From positions 1 to 64,000 of the forward strand of contig JBQVNP010000002.1 of assembly GCA_052436255.1 (NCBI GenBank): a stretch of DNA of 64,000 bases, given 5' to 3'. Below the pieces are notes generated by a model, which saw nothing but the letters and a program-made list of their open reading frames with translations, was not told the origin of the DNA and searched no databases. This document shows positions 51,463-60,259 of the stretch, one piece after another; positions within the stretch are counted from its first letter, which is position 1; the number at the start of each line of letters is the position of its first letter. This DNA comes from Pelomonas sp052436255 (lineage in GTDB: Bacteria > Pseudomonadota > Gammaproteobacteria > Burkholderiales > Burkholderiaceae_C). The translations under genes were made by a program, and so were the position numbers.

Positions 51463-53000
51463 GCTTGAGCAAGGCGCAGTTCGGACCTGTTGGGCGCCAA
51501 GCGCTGCGCTACGCACTGCTGAGCTTCATCAGCCTGGGTGCGATCGGCGTGGGCGACGTGATCCTGCGCTACACCTACTCGCTCTATCTGTCTTTCGAAC
51601 CAGGCAGCTTCCTGCGGGAGGGGCATCTGCTGCTGGTGGCGGTGGCGCTTTTCGGCGCTCTCGGCGGCTGGCTGGATCGTCCGGACCGCGCCCTCCATTC
51701 CAGCGCCCGAATGGCGCGTGCACTGCTGCTGACGCTGGTCTTCGTGGCACTGTTCCAGGTCTTCCGCCAATCGCTGGCCACCTCGCTGCCTTTGCCCGGC
51801 TGGGCCAAGGCTGGCGCCATGCTCGGTTGTGCCATCGCTGCAATCATCATCGCGTGGCGCATGCGTGCGGAGTCGGCGGCACGGCTGTGCAATGCGGCCT
51901 GCCTGGCCATGGTGACGCTGTTCGCGCTACAGCCTGGCATGCCGGGCTATCTGATGGGAACCTTCTCGCCGCAAGCGCGTGACAGCGTCAGCGCGGCTGC
52001 GGCGGGACCTGCCGCGCGTCGCACCGTTGTGATCGTGTTCGATGAATGGGACATGGAGATCTCCGAACGTGAAGGCCTCTTCCAACGCGAGGCGATGCAG
52101 GGATTTCTCAGGCAGTCGTTCTTTGCTCAAAACGCCCTGCCAGCAGGGCCCAACACGCTGGAGTCGATTCCGGGCATGCTGTTCGGCCGTCCCTTCGGTG
52201 AAATCGACCTCGGCGGCAAGGCCTCGCTGCGCAGCAAGAGCGGCGAGGTTTGGGGCCCGCAGACGCCGCAGCTTTTCAGCGACCTGAAGGCCCGCAACAT
52301 CAGCCATGCGGTCGTCGGCTATTACCACGACTACTGCGCGCTGATCACCACCGCACGCACCTGCCATGCTGAACCCGTACAGTTCTTCCAGGGATGGAAG
52401 GCCCAGTTCGAGCGGGTGTTCAAGCGCAGCGGGCAATTCGACTTTCCCTATTCGGTGTTCCTGCAGCAGTGGCATGCGACCTACAACCGCCTGCACGATG
52501 AAGCCCTGAAAGCGGTGGAAGATCGCGCCAATGCGGTGATCTGGATCCATATCAATGTGCCTCATCCACCCAGCGCCATGGCACAACGCGCGCCGCGGGA
52601 TCTGCGCCAGGACTACCGGGCCAACCTGGAGCTGACCGCCGAGTTGATCGAGGCAGTCCGCCAGCGGCTCGCCGCCCAGGGCGAAGAGTCGACACTCGTG
52701 CTGACGTCTGATCACTGGCTGCGCGAGCGCGAGCTGTGGTCCACCATGTACGAGCAGCAGCGCGGCCCAGGAAGCGGGCATGTTGGCAAGACGGCCGACC
52801 AGCGCGTGCCCCTGATCGTTTGGTTCAGCGGCAGCCGGCCTGCGATCCGCCACCAGTCGCCCATCAGCCTGCTGGCCGCGCGTAACCTGGTTCTTGGGCT
52901 GACGGAAGGGGGCCTTCGATCACCGCAGGACGTGGCGCGCTTCTTCGAGCAGCAACCAGCGCCCGTGCCGCCGCGCTCAGGCGGCGCCGGTATTCATTGA
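51459..53000 (+). CDS. Membrane sulfatase/phosphotransferase-fold enzyme (alkaline phosphatase superfamily)
   Basis: The 513-residue protein has about five N-terminal membrane helices (residues 15-165) followed by an extracytoplasmic alkaline-phosphatase-like domain. VVIVFDEWDME has metal-binding Asp195/Glu196. NTLESIPGMLFGRP places a possible Thr233 nucleophile. LTSDHWLRE supplies the Asp-His metal ligands near the C-terminus. This layout resembles LtaS, MdoB and EptA, which transfer phospho-groups to glycans, and it lacks the Cys/Ser-x-Pro-x-Arg sulfatase motif. It likely decorates an extracytoplasmic glycan. Its 3' end overlaps gspF (convergent) by 24 bp. Confidence 0.72.
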   Translation: MSLSKAQFGPVGRQALRYALLSFISLGAIGVGDVILRYTYSLYLSFEPGSFLREGHLLLVAVALFGALGGWLDRPDRALHSSARMARALLLTLVFVALFQVFRQSLATSLPLPGWAKAGAMLGCAIAAIIIAWRMRAESAARLCNAACLAMVTLFALQPGMPGYLMGTFSPQARDSVSAAAAGPAARRTVVIVFDEWDMEISEREGLFQREAMQGFLRQSFFAQNALPAGPNTLESIPGMLFGRPFGEIDLGGKASLRSKSGEVWGPQTPQLFSDLKARNISHAVVGYYHDYCALITTARTCHAEPVQFFQGWKAQFERVFKRSGQFDFPYSVFLQQWHATYNRLHDEALKAVEDRANAVIWIHINVPHPPSAMAQRAPRDLRQDYRANLELTAELIEAVRQRLAAQGEESTLVLTSDHWLRERELWSTMYEQQRGPGSGHVGKTADQRVPLIVWFSGSRPAIRHQSPISLLAARNLVLGLTEGGLRSPQDVARFFEQQPAPVPPRSGGAGIH

Positions 53001-54194
53001 GGTGATTGCCATCATCACGGCCACCATCAGCATGCCAATGACAGCGCCGATAACGAGAATGGCAATCGGCTCGATCAGGGACATGGCCCGCTTCTGACGC
53101 TCACGGGCCGCCTCCGCCTGCATGCTGCCAAGCGAGGTCAGCATGGCATCCAGGCTGCCAGCCCGCTCGCCGACCTTGATCAGGTTCAGTCGCGTCGGAG
53201 GAATCCAGGCCGAATGGCGCAAGCTGTCGTACAGGGTTCGTCCATGTTCGAGTTCGCGCGTCGCAGAGGCAATGAGCAGCGAAAACTCGCGCAGTTGCAG
53301 CGCACCCCGTGACAGCTTGAGCGCGTCCAGCAGCGGCACACGGTTGCGCAGCATCGTGCCCATCAACAGCGCCCAACGTCCAACTTCGGCGTCCCGTAGC
53401 CACGGCCCGAGCACGGGCGCCGTAGCAGCCCGTTCGAGCAGCGCACGCCTGAAGCTGGGCCGCGCCAGCAGGGTCACCAGCAGAGCCGCCAAGATACCCA
53501 TGCCCAGCCCGAGCTCCAGCACATGGGCCTTCATATAGACGGCCGTTTCGATCACCCACACCGAAAACTCGGGCATCTGACGACGCGCGCCCCGCAGCAG
53601 TGGCGCGAAGCGGGGGATGACACCGATGAAGATGATCAACACTGCCAGAAGGCCCGCCACCACCAGGATGGTCGGATAGACCATCGCGTTGCGCAGCTCC
53701 TGCCCCATGCGGCGCGACACGTCCAGCTGTTCAGCGCAATCATTGAGCGCGGTGGCCAGGTCGCCACTGGCCTCGCCAATACGCACCACCGTCATCAAGT
53801 GCTCGGCCAGGCAGAGCCCGCTGGCCTGCAAAGCATCGTGCAAGCTGCCGCCCTCACGGACGGTGCGGGAAGCACGCGCCATGACATTCCCCATGGCGCC
53901 ACCCGTGTGCCCGCTTGCCAGCGACACCAATGCTTCGTCGAGGGATACGCCCGCGGCCAGCAAGGTCGAGAGTTCGCGCAGCATCACGACCTTGTCCGCC
54001 AACGTCAGGCGGCCGGGTACGCGACCGGCCTGCGGCATCACTGCCTCAGGCGGGGCGTCCAGGGCTTTCAGATCAAGGGGGGTGAGCCCCTGTCGCAGCA
54101 GCTCGCGCGCCGCCTGAGATGAATCCCTTGCTTCAAGCTGCCCGCTGACCATGTGGCCCGCAGCATCCTGCGCACGGTAGCTGAAGCTTTCCAT
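52977..54194 (-). CDS. gspF: Type II secretion inner-membrane protein GspF
   Basis: This 405-residue platform protein has two T2SSF domains (about residues 70-190 and 270-395). Each ends in hydrophobic segments, for example ILVVAGLLAVLIIFIGVIPRFAP and EPIAILVIGAVIGMLMVAVMMAI. The N-terminal FSYRAQDAAGHMVSGQLEA is the classic GspF start. ATG 54194 overlaps the gspE stop (TGATG), and GTG 54197 is an alternative. It is the last gene of the gsp operon. Confidence 0.95.
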   Translation of the reverse strand: MESFSYRAQDAAGHMVSGQLEARDSSQAARELLRQGLTPLDLKALDAPPEAVMPQAGRVPGRLTLADKVVMLRELSTLLAAGVSLDEALVSLASGHTGGAMGNVMARASRTVREGGSLHDALQASGLCLAEHLMTVVRIGEASGDLATALNDCAEQLDVSRRMGQELRNAMVYPTILVVAGLLAVLIIFIGVIPRFAPLLRGARRQMPEFSVWVIETAVYMKAHVLELGLGMGILAALLVTLLARPSFRRALLERAATAPVLGPWLRDAEVGRWALLMGTMLRNRVPLLDALKLSRGALQLREFSLLIASATRELEHGRTLYDSLRHSAWIPPTRLNLIKVGERAGSLDAMLTSLGSMQAEAARERQKRAMSLIEPIAILVIGAVIGMLMVAVMMAITSMNTGAA

Positions 54195-55876
54195 CACCCG
54201 CCGTGCTCGCTGGCGGCGCGCAACACTTCGTCCAAGGTGGACAGTCCACGTGCACTTTTGATCAGTCCATCATCCACCATGGAGCGTCGCCCATCGGCCT
54301 GAGCGATGGAAAGCAAGCGCTCGGAACTGCCGCCCTGTGCGATCTCGTGCTGCATCGCTGCGCCGACCGTCACCAGTTCATAAATTCCAAGGCGACCGCG
54401 ATACCCCGTTCCGCCGCAGATTTCGCAGCCACCTGCTGCTCGCCATTCAGGCGGCTCTGCAGGCACATCGTGAAGCGCTGGCAGGCGTTCCTTGAGCACC
54501 TGCCAACGCTGCTGGAGGCTCGCCGAATCCCCACCGGGCTTGGCGCAAACGGCGCAGAGGCGGCGGATCAGGCGCTGGGCCATTACGGCCCGCAGGGCCG
54601 CAGCGACCAAATAGGGTTCGATGCCCATGTCGACAAGCCGGTTCACGGCCGACAGCGCGTCGTTGGTGTGAACGGTTGCAAGTACGAGGTGACCGGTCAA
54701 TGCGGCCTGGATGGCGATCTCGGCAGTCTCGCGGTCCCGAATCTCACCGACCATGATGACGTCCGGATCATGTCGAAGGATAGAGCGTAGGGCCCTCGCA
54801 AAGGTGTAGCCGATATCTGCCTGCGTCTGGATCTGAACGACGCCCGGAAGCCGGAGCTCGACCGGATCCTCGACCGTGATGAGCTTACGCACACCGTCGT
54901 TGATGTGAGCCAGGGCGCTGTACAGCGTGGTGCTCTTACCCGAACCGGTCGGGCCGGTCACAAGCACCAGGCCGTTGGGCCAACCCAGCCACTGCTCGAA
55001 CAGGGCGCGGTGATCGGACTCCATGCCGATGCGATGCATGCCGATATCGCCGCGCTCCTTGGGCAGCAGGCGCAGTACCAGCGACTCCCCATGCACCGCG
55101 GGGATCGCGGATATCCGGATATCGACCTCGCGGCCAGCCACGCGCGTAGAGATGCGGCCATCCTGAGGCAGCCGCCTCTCGGCGATATCCAGGCCCCCAA
55201 TGAGTTTGATTCGCGACGCGATGGCAGGGTAGCGGTCCATGCCCAGACTGCTGCGCGTATGCAACACACCGTCAACGCGGAAGCGCAGCGTGCATTCGCG
55301 CTCGCCCGGTTCGATGTGGATATCCGAGGCGCGCGCCTCGAGTGCCTGTGCAAGCGTGTTGTTGACGAAAGCGACGACTGGCGCGTCTTCGGCCAATTCC
55401 CGCAGGCTTCGCGCGTCCGCGCCGAGGCTCTGTGGTGATGTGCGCAGCCGCTGAGCCCACATCTCCGCATCGGCGGGCAGCAGCAGGTGCCAGCGCAGCG
55501 CACTCACGTGCGGTTCGCCGGCCAGCGCTTCAGCTACATCCACATCGAGCGGATCAGCGCTTGCCACGCACAGACCTTCGTCGTCGCGCCAAAGGAGCAC
55601 ATGGCGGTCCAGCCACCAAGCCGCAGGCGTGCTCAACTTGGCCATGGCTGAACGCATCGCGTCTTCGTCCAGCGTGCTGGCCATCAACAGCGGGTAGCCC
55701 AGTTGCTCGGCCAAGGCAGCGTAGAGCACTTGCATGGACACCGCGCCGAGACGGACCAAGATCTCGCCGAGCCGCCCACCCTTGCTGGTCTGCACCAGCA
55801 GCGCGTTCTCGACTTCGGGCGCCTTGACCGTGCCCCGCTCGATCAGCAGTTCGCCAATCAGCTTCAATGAGCTCAC
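54194..55876 (-). CDS. gspE: Type II secretion ATPase GspE
   Basis: This 560-residue cytoplasmic ATPase powers pseudopilus assembly. It has an N1E/MshEN-type N-terminal domain, Walker A GPTGSGKST and Walker B/Asp box in DPDVIMVGEIRDRETAEIA, with a His box (TGHLVLATVHTND). A zinc-binding pair of CxxC motifs (CAVCAKPG and CEICGGTGYRGR) is also present. The start codon is GTG 55876, overlapping the gspD stop in a GTGA arrangement. Confidence 0.96.
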   Translation of the reverse strand: MSSLKLIGELLIERGTVKAPEVENALLVQTSKGGRLGEILVRLGAVSMQVLYAALAEQLGYPLLMASTLDEDAMRSAMAKLSTPAAWWLDRHVLLWRDDEGLCVASADPLDVDVAEALAGEPHVSALRWHLLLPADAEMWAQRLRTSPQSLGADARSLRELAEDAPVVAFVNNTLAQALEARASDIHIEPGERECTLRFRVDGVLHTRSSLGMDRYPAIASRIKLIGGLDIAERRLPQDGRISTRVAGREVDIRISAIPAVHGESLVLRLLPKERGDIGMHRIGMESDHRALFEQWLGWPNGLVLVTGPTGSGKSTTLYSALAHINDGVRKLITVEDPVELRLPGVVQIQTQADIGYTFARALRSILRHDPDVIMVGEIRDRETAEIAIQAALTGHLVLATVHTNDALSAVNRLVDMGIEPYLVAAALRAVMAQRLIRRLCAVCAKPGGDSASLQQRWQVLKERLPALHDVPAEPPEWRAAGGCEICGGTGYRGRLGIYELVTVGAAMQHEIAQGGSSERLLSIAQADGRRSMVDDGLIKSARGLSTLDEVLRAASEHGG

Positions 55877-58032
55877 GAACCAGCCTTCCCAGCCGGTGGC
55901 TTGGCGATCAAATCGAGCAGCGGGCGGTTGGGTGCAACAGACCCGTCGGGCTTGGTCACCGTGTCAGCCCAACCACCCAGTTGCTTGCGGAAGGCGGCGG
56001 TCATGGCCTCGGCTTCGCTGCTGTCGTTGAGGATGTAAGGCGTGATCAGGATCACCAGCTCACGGCGATTGCCGCCGCTGGTGCGGGTGCTGAACAGGTT
56101 GCCGATCAGCGGAATGTCCTTCAGGAACGGCACACCGGCGTTGCCTTGGGTGGTGTCGTTAGAGATCAGACCGCCCATCATCACGGTGGCGCCATTGCGC
56201 AAGGTCATCTTCGTTGAAAGCTTGCGCGTGCTGAAGGTCGGCGAGGTGTTGACCCCGGTGTTGGTCGCAGCCGCGGCGCTGACTTCCTGCTCCACCTCGA
56301 TGTCGACCTGGTCGCCCGAATGGATGACCGGCTTGACGCGCAGGATCACGCCCGTGCTGCGGTATTGGACCGTCTGCAATATGCCGGCCTGGGTAGGCGT
56401 CGTGATCGTCCCGGTCGTCGTCTGCTGGCTCGTGATGATGGGCACTTCCTGGCCTACTTGAATCGTCGCCTGCTCACCGTTGCGAGCCTGCACACGAGGG
56501 CTTGAAAGGATGGTTGCCTGGTTGGTGGACGCCAGCGCGTTCAGAGCCGCCTTCACGCTGCCTGCGGCGTTCAACAGGCGGAAAGTGAAACCGGAGCTGC
56601 CAATGCCGGTGCCGCCCTGCGTGCCGTAGCGGCCAATGTTGCCGTTGCCGTAGTCATGGCTGGCCAGCCATTCGATCCCAAGCTGACTGCTGTCGATGGT
56701 CGACAACTCCGCGACGGTCACTTCGATGAGCGCGGCCTTGGCCGGACGATCCAACATCTGCAGCAGCGAGCTGATCTGCGAATACTCGTCGGGCTCAGCC
56801 TGGAAGATCAGCATGTTGCTGGACTGGTCCACCACAACCGATGTCAATCGCGCAGTGGCGCTGCCGGACGAGGTGGCGCTGCCTTGAGCCGGTGTCGCGC
56901 TGACCCGCCCACGACTGCCGCTGAGCAGTTGATCCAGTGTCTTGGCCAAATCCCCGGCATCCTTGTGTCGGACCTGGTAGGTGAAGAAGTTCTTGCCGAC
57001 TCCGCGCTCACTGGGCTTGTCCAGCGTGCGAGCCCACTGCTCTACGTGCTTGAGCACTTCGTCGCTGACCGCAAAGACATAGACCGAATTCACCGCACTC
57101 ACCGGCAGCAGCGTCACGGGGTAGCGAACACCCTGCAACGGCCCCAGCGGCGCCACCGCATAGCCTTGCGCGGTCAGAACCTCGACAAGGCGCTTGGCCA
57201 GATCGTCGACGGAGAGGTAGGCCGGCGTCAGGGCGACGCTGCGGCGCCCGCTCATCAACGGCTGATCCAGAACGCGGATTGCCTCGAGCGCCGCTTGCAT
57301 GTTGTCCGGCGTGCCATTGAGCAGGAGCGCATTTCGCGTGACGTCCTCCTGGATGGTCACGCGGTTGGCAAAGAGCGTCTTCAGCCACATGGCGACCTCG
57401 TTTTGCCGGACCGACTTCATTTCCACGAGCTGGTAGATAGGCCGCAACGGCAGAGGTGTGTCTGGCAAAGCCTCGCTGCGACGGATCTCGGGCAGATTGC
57501 CGAGTTGGGCGTTGTCCGGCAGCACACGCACCAGGCCGCCAACGTCGACAACGGCCACTTGGTAGCTCTTCAAGAGCAGCATGATCGCCGTCTCAAGCTG
57601 CGCAGCACTTTGAGAAGCAGGTGCACGAAACGTCACCAGATCCTTGCGGGCAACCACCGCCGGATCAATGTTGACATTGCGCTTGAGCATTTCGGTGTAG
57701 ACGATTTGCACGAAGTTCGGCAGCGGCACCTGCTGGAGGTTGATTGCGCCGACCTCATCAGCTTGCCGGCTTTCGATGTCGGTGCTGACCTTGGCATCTG
57801 CGGCGCTGCGCTTGGTTGCGTAGTTGCTCGAAGTCAGTGCGGGCGGCGTCGGCAGATTGTTGACTCGCATGCCCGGTGTCGGAGTCTCGGCAGTTCCGAA
57901 AGGCGAGGAGGCAGCAGCTTCGGGGCTGGAGGTCGCCAGTGGCGGCGGGACGATAGGCTCCATCGGCGCGCAACCTGAAAGGGTCACACCCAAGGTCAAG
58001 AAGGCGCACCTCCAGAAAGCCGATGCCGGCAT
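55873..58032 (-). CDS. gspD: Type II secretion outer-membrane secretin GspD
   Basis: The 719-residue protein has a lipoprotein signal (FLTLGVTLSGCAP, lipobox Cys) and several N-domains. The secretin core includes VGQEVPIITSQQT, STGVILRVKPVIHSGDQVDI, and GGLISNDTTQGNAGVPFLKD with IPLIGNLF near the end. It forms the outer-membrane channel, and the lipid anchor may let it reach the outer membrane without a pilotin. ATG 58032 is used. GTG 58053 would overlap the preceding stop and add seven residues. Confidence 0.95.
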   Translation of the reverse strand: MPASAFWRCAFLTLGVTLSGCAPMEPIVPPPLATSSPEAAASSPFGTAETPTPGMRVNNLPTPPALTSSNYATKRSAADAKVSTDIESRQADEVGAINLQQVPLPNFVQIVYTEMLKRNVNIDPAVVARKDLVTFRAPASQSAAQLETAIMLLLKSYQVAVVDVGGLVRVLPDNAQLGNLPEIRRSEALPDTPLPLRPIYQLVEMKSVRQNEVAMWLKTLFANRVTIQEDVTRNALLLNGTPDNMQAALEAIRVLDQPLMSGRRSVALTPAYLSVDDLAKRLVEVLTAQGYAVAPLGPLQGVRYPVTLLPVSAVNSVYVFAVSDEVLKHVEQWARTLDKPSERGVGKNFFTYQVRHKDAGDLAKTLDQLLSGSRGRVSATPAQGSATSSGSATARLTSVVVDQSSNMLIFQAEPDEYSQISSLLQMLDRPAKAALIEVTVAELSTIDSSQLGIEWLASHDYGNGNIGRYGTQGGTGIGSSGFTFRLLNAAGSVKAALNALASTNQATILSSPRVQARNGEQATIQVGQEVPIITSQQTTTGTITTPTQAGILQTVQYRSTGVILRVKPVIHSGDQVDIEVEQEVSAAAATNTGVNTSPTFSTRKLSTKMTLRNGATVMMGGLISNDTTQGNAGVPFLKDIPLIGNLFSTRTSGGNRRELVILITPYILNDSSEAEAMTAAFRKQLGGWADTVTKPDGSVAPNRPLLDLIAKPPAGKAGS

Positions 58033-58045
58033 GGCTCTCAGGTAT

Positions 58046-58489
58046 TCATTCACGATTTTCAACTCCAAAGGTCTCGCGCTTCTTTCCAAGACGGACGCGA
58101 ACCTGATTGCCGTCCACTAACTCAATGACATGTCCACTGGGCAGCTTTTCGCCGACCTTCAAGCGCTCGGCTGGCTTGCGATCGGCGTCGTACAGAATCA
58201 GCACGCCGCCTTGCTTCCCTCGGCCATAGACGCCTGCGAGGCGCCAGCGAGGCGCTTCTTCCTGCGCATCGGCGGCACTTGCCGCCTTGGCCGCTCCCCA
58301 TTGCGGCGAAGTTGCGACGATGGCAGCCCTGGTCGTCGAACCTTCGGCCTTCGGCAAAGGTGGAAGGTGCCAAGCGTCGCGGCGCGGCTGCACGAGGACC
58401 GCAGGCTTCTCAGCTGTTGTCGCCCCACCGAACCAGCCGAGCAGCGCGACGACCACCGTAAGCAGCAGTTTGTTCCGCAAGGTCATCAT
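58046..58489 (-). CDS. GspC/XpsN-like T2SS inner-membrane protein
   Basis: This 147-residue protein has one N-terminal membrane helix (NKLLLTVVVALLGWFGG) and a Pro/Ala-rich linker. A small domain RWRLAGVYGRGKQGGVLILYD...VGEKLPSGHVIELVDGNQV resembles the homology region of GspC, which contacts the secretin. There is no PDZ domain. The position between gspM and gspD is that of xpsN in Xanthomonas, the GspC counterpart there. The gene starts two bases after the gspM stop. The gspC role is inferred. Confidence 0.7.
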   Translation of the reverse strand: MMTLRNKLLLTVVVALLGWFGGATTAEKPAVLVQPRRDAWHLPPLPKAEGSTTRAAIVATSPQWGAAKAASAADAQEEAPRWRLAGVYGRGKQGGVLILYDADRKPAERLKVGEKLPSGHVIELVDGNQVRVRLGKKRETFGVENRE

Positions 58490-58490
58490 C

Positions 58491-59102
58491 TCAGGACGCC
58501 TTCGCCTCGCGATACAGAACGCGGACTTCAAGTTCGGCCCGAGGTGGAGCAGCCTGGGGGCGCAGGCGCAGCGAGTCAACGATCATCAACTGCGGCGACT
58601 GACTGATCTCGGACAGGAAGCCCGTCAGAGCCACGCGATTGCTCATGTCGACATTCAGGCGGACGCGCAAGGGGCGGGCGCCACCGCCCGTCGGCTTGCC
58701 GTCCCCGGCGGCGATGCTCAGTTCGCGAATCGTCACGCCCGCCTTGGCCGCCATTTCGCGCAATCGGTCCTGGAGCGCGGCCTCGGCCTGGCCCTGACTG
58801 GCGGCGGTCCAAAGCAGCGCTCGTGCGCTTTCAAGCTGCAGGCGCGCATCCTGTGCACGCTGTGGCCAGCCTGATTCGGACCGCAAAGAACTCAGCCTCT
58901 GCACCTGCGCTTGTGCTTCATCGCTTTGCACACGCCATGCCGCTGCCTGATCCTGCGCTAGCAACGAAAGCCAGATCCAGAGCGTTGCAAGGATCAACCG
59001 ACCGCCCCACCGCAGACGCGCATTGCCTACCCACTCGCGGAGCGCCTGAAGCCAGGCTTCGCCCAACTTGGCTTGCAGGTTCTTTGCTATGTCGACGTTC
59101 AC
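58491..59102 (-). CDS. gspM: Type II secretion protein GspM
   Basis: The 203-residue protein has a short cytoplasmic N-terminus and one membrane helix (about residues 33-52, GGRLILATLWIWLSLLAQDQ). A ferredoxin-like periplasmic domain includes LREMAAKAGVTIRELSI and VALTGFLSEISQSPQLMIVDSLRL. GspM pairs with GspL in the inner-membrane platform. GTG 59102 overlaps the gspL stop (GTGA). Confidence 0.88.
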   Translation of the reverse strand: MNVDIAKNLQAKLGEAWLQALREWVGNARLRWGGRLILATLWIWLSLLAQDQAAAWRVQSDEAQAQVQRLSSLRSESGWPQRAQDARLQLESARALLWTAASQGQAEAALQDRLREMAAKAGVTIRELSIAAGDGKPTGGGARPLRVRLNVDMSNRVALTGFLSEISQSPQLMIVDSLRLRPQAAPPRAELEVRVLYREAKAS

Positions 59103-60259
59103 GGCTTCGTCCCCGCATTGCCGGGCGGTCCAGGCGGCAAACCTTCCTCGCTCAGGCGCTGCAACCCAGCATCGGCATTGCTACGTTGAGGCGGCGACAC
59201 GGCAGACAGCTTCATCTGCAGGTCCAAGCCGCCGCGAGGTTGCCCATCCCGTGCCTCGGAGACTTGAGTAAACCACCCCCCCGCCTCCAGTCCCGCAATG
59301 ACCTTGCTGCGCGATACGTCAGCGGGCAGGTCGACCAGGACACGCACTTCCATGCCTTGGATGTCCGCTTCACGGACCAGACCCGTGCTGGGCAGCAGTC
59401 GAAGCAACTCCTCGAGCACTTCGAGAGGGCGCGGCGCCTGCAAATGCGCGATCAGTGCTGCACCCTCGTCTGCCGCGGCCAAGGCCTTGTCGCGTGCAGC
59501 CAGCACAGGGGCAACGCCGACTTTGATCTCGGCGAGCGCTACCTGCGCCTGCCGACGTGAGTCGAAGCTCTCCCAAAGCGCTCGCGCTGACATCGCGCCG
59601 AAGCCGATCAGCACCAGGGCCAAGATACCGGCCAGCCATTGCTCGCTGCCTTGCCCGCCCCGGCCGAGCTGATCGGCCGGAACAGGCAAGCGTCCAGGTT
59701 TTTGCCATGCGGGCGACTCGATCTCCGGGGCGGTACCGTCCGCCGCACCGGGCCAACCGGCCTGCCGTAAGAACAACGACCATTCTTGCGAGGACGGTCG
59801 AGTCGCCCACCACCGGGTGGTCCGCAAAATGCCTGCCTTCCAGGCCTGCCCCTCGAATCCGTCGAGCGCTCGCAACAGCCGCACCCCATGCGAGAACGGC
59901 TCTCGCGCCAGCGTTTCGGGCAACCAGACCGGACTCTTCACGCCGACCTGCTCAAGGCGCAGTCTCTCGATGGCAAATGCCTGCGCAACAGGCCCCTGCC
60001 AGCTGACCAGGTAGTGCGCATCCGGCAGCGGCTCCCAAGCGGCGATCTGCGCACGCAACGCCCCAAGTCGGTCCGCTTCGGGGAGCGCCGAAAGATCGAA
60101 CGCGCGGTGACGGGCCACTGCGCGCGAGATCAAGGTGAGCCCTCGCGCTTGCGAGCCCTGCGCGCCCAACTCCAGCCGGTCACAAAGAAGGCGGGGCAGA
60201 CGGAGCGGGTCGAGCGAGGTCTTTGCTCGCGTCAGGAAACTTGGCGGCTTGATGGGCAT
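59099..60259 (-). CDS. gspL: Type II secretion protein GspL
   Basis: The 386-residue protein has a cytoplasmic actin-like region that binds GspE (WEPLPDAHYLVSWQ), one membrane helix near residues 209-226 (LAGILALVLIGFGAMSA) and a periplasmic ferredoxin-like domain. A Pro-rich tail follows. The start at 60259 overlaps gspK by 80 bp, much more than other joints in this operon. No later ATG or GTG gives a sensible N-terminus. Confidence 0.85.
   Translation of the reverse strand: MPIKPPSFLTRAKTSLDPLRLPRLLCDRLELGAQGSQARGLTLISRAVARHRAFDLSALPEADRLGALRAQIAAWEPLPDAHYLVSWQGPVAQAFAIERLRLEQVGVKSPVWLPETLAREPFSHGVRLLRALDGFEGQAWKAGILRTTRWWATRPSSQEWSLFLRQAGWPGAADGTAPEIESPAWQKPGRLPVPADQLGRGGQGSEQWLAGILALVLIGFGAMSARALWESFDSRRQAQVALAEIKVGVAPVLAARDKALAAADEGAALIAHLQAPRPLEVLEELLRLLPSTGLVREADIQGMEVRVLVDLPADVSRSKVIAGLEAGGWFTQVSEARDGQPRGGLDLQMKLSAVSPPQRSNADAGLQRLSEEGLPPGPPGNAGTKP

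Noticed and set aside
56656..57978. 440-codon open frame on the plus strand opposite gspD
   Set aside because: It is a shadow of gspD, with biased Arg/Gln/His composition and no start context.
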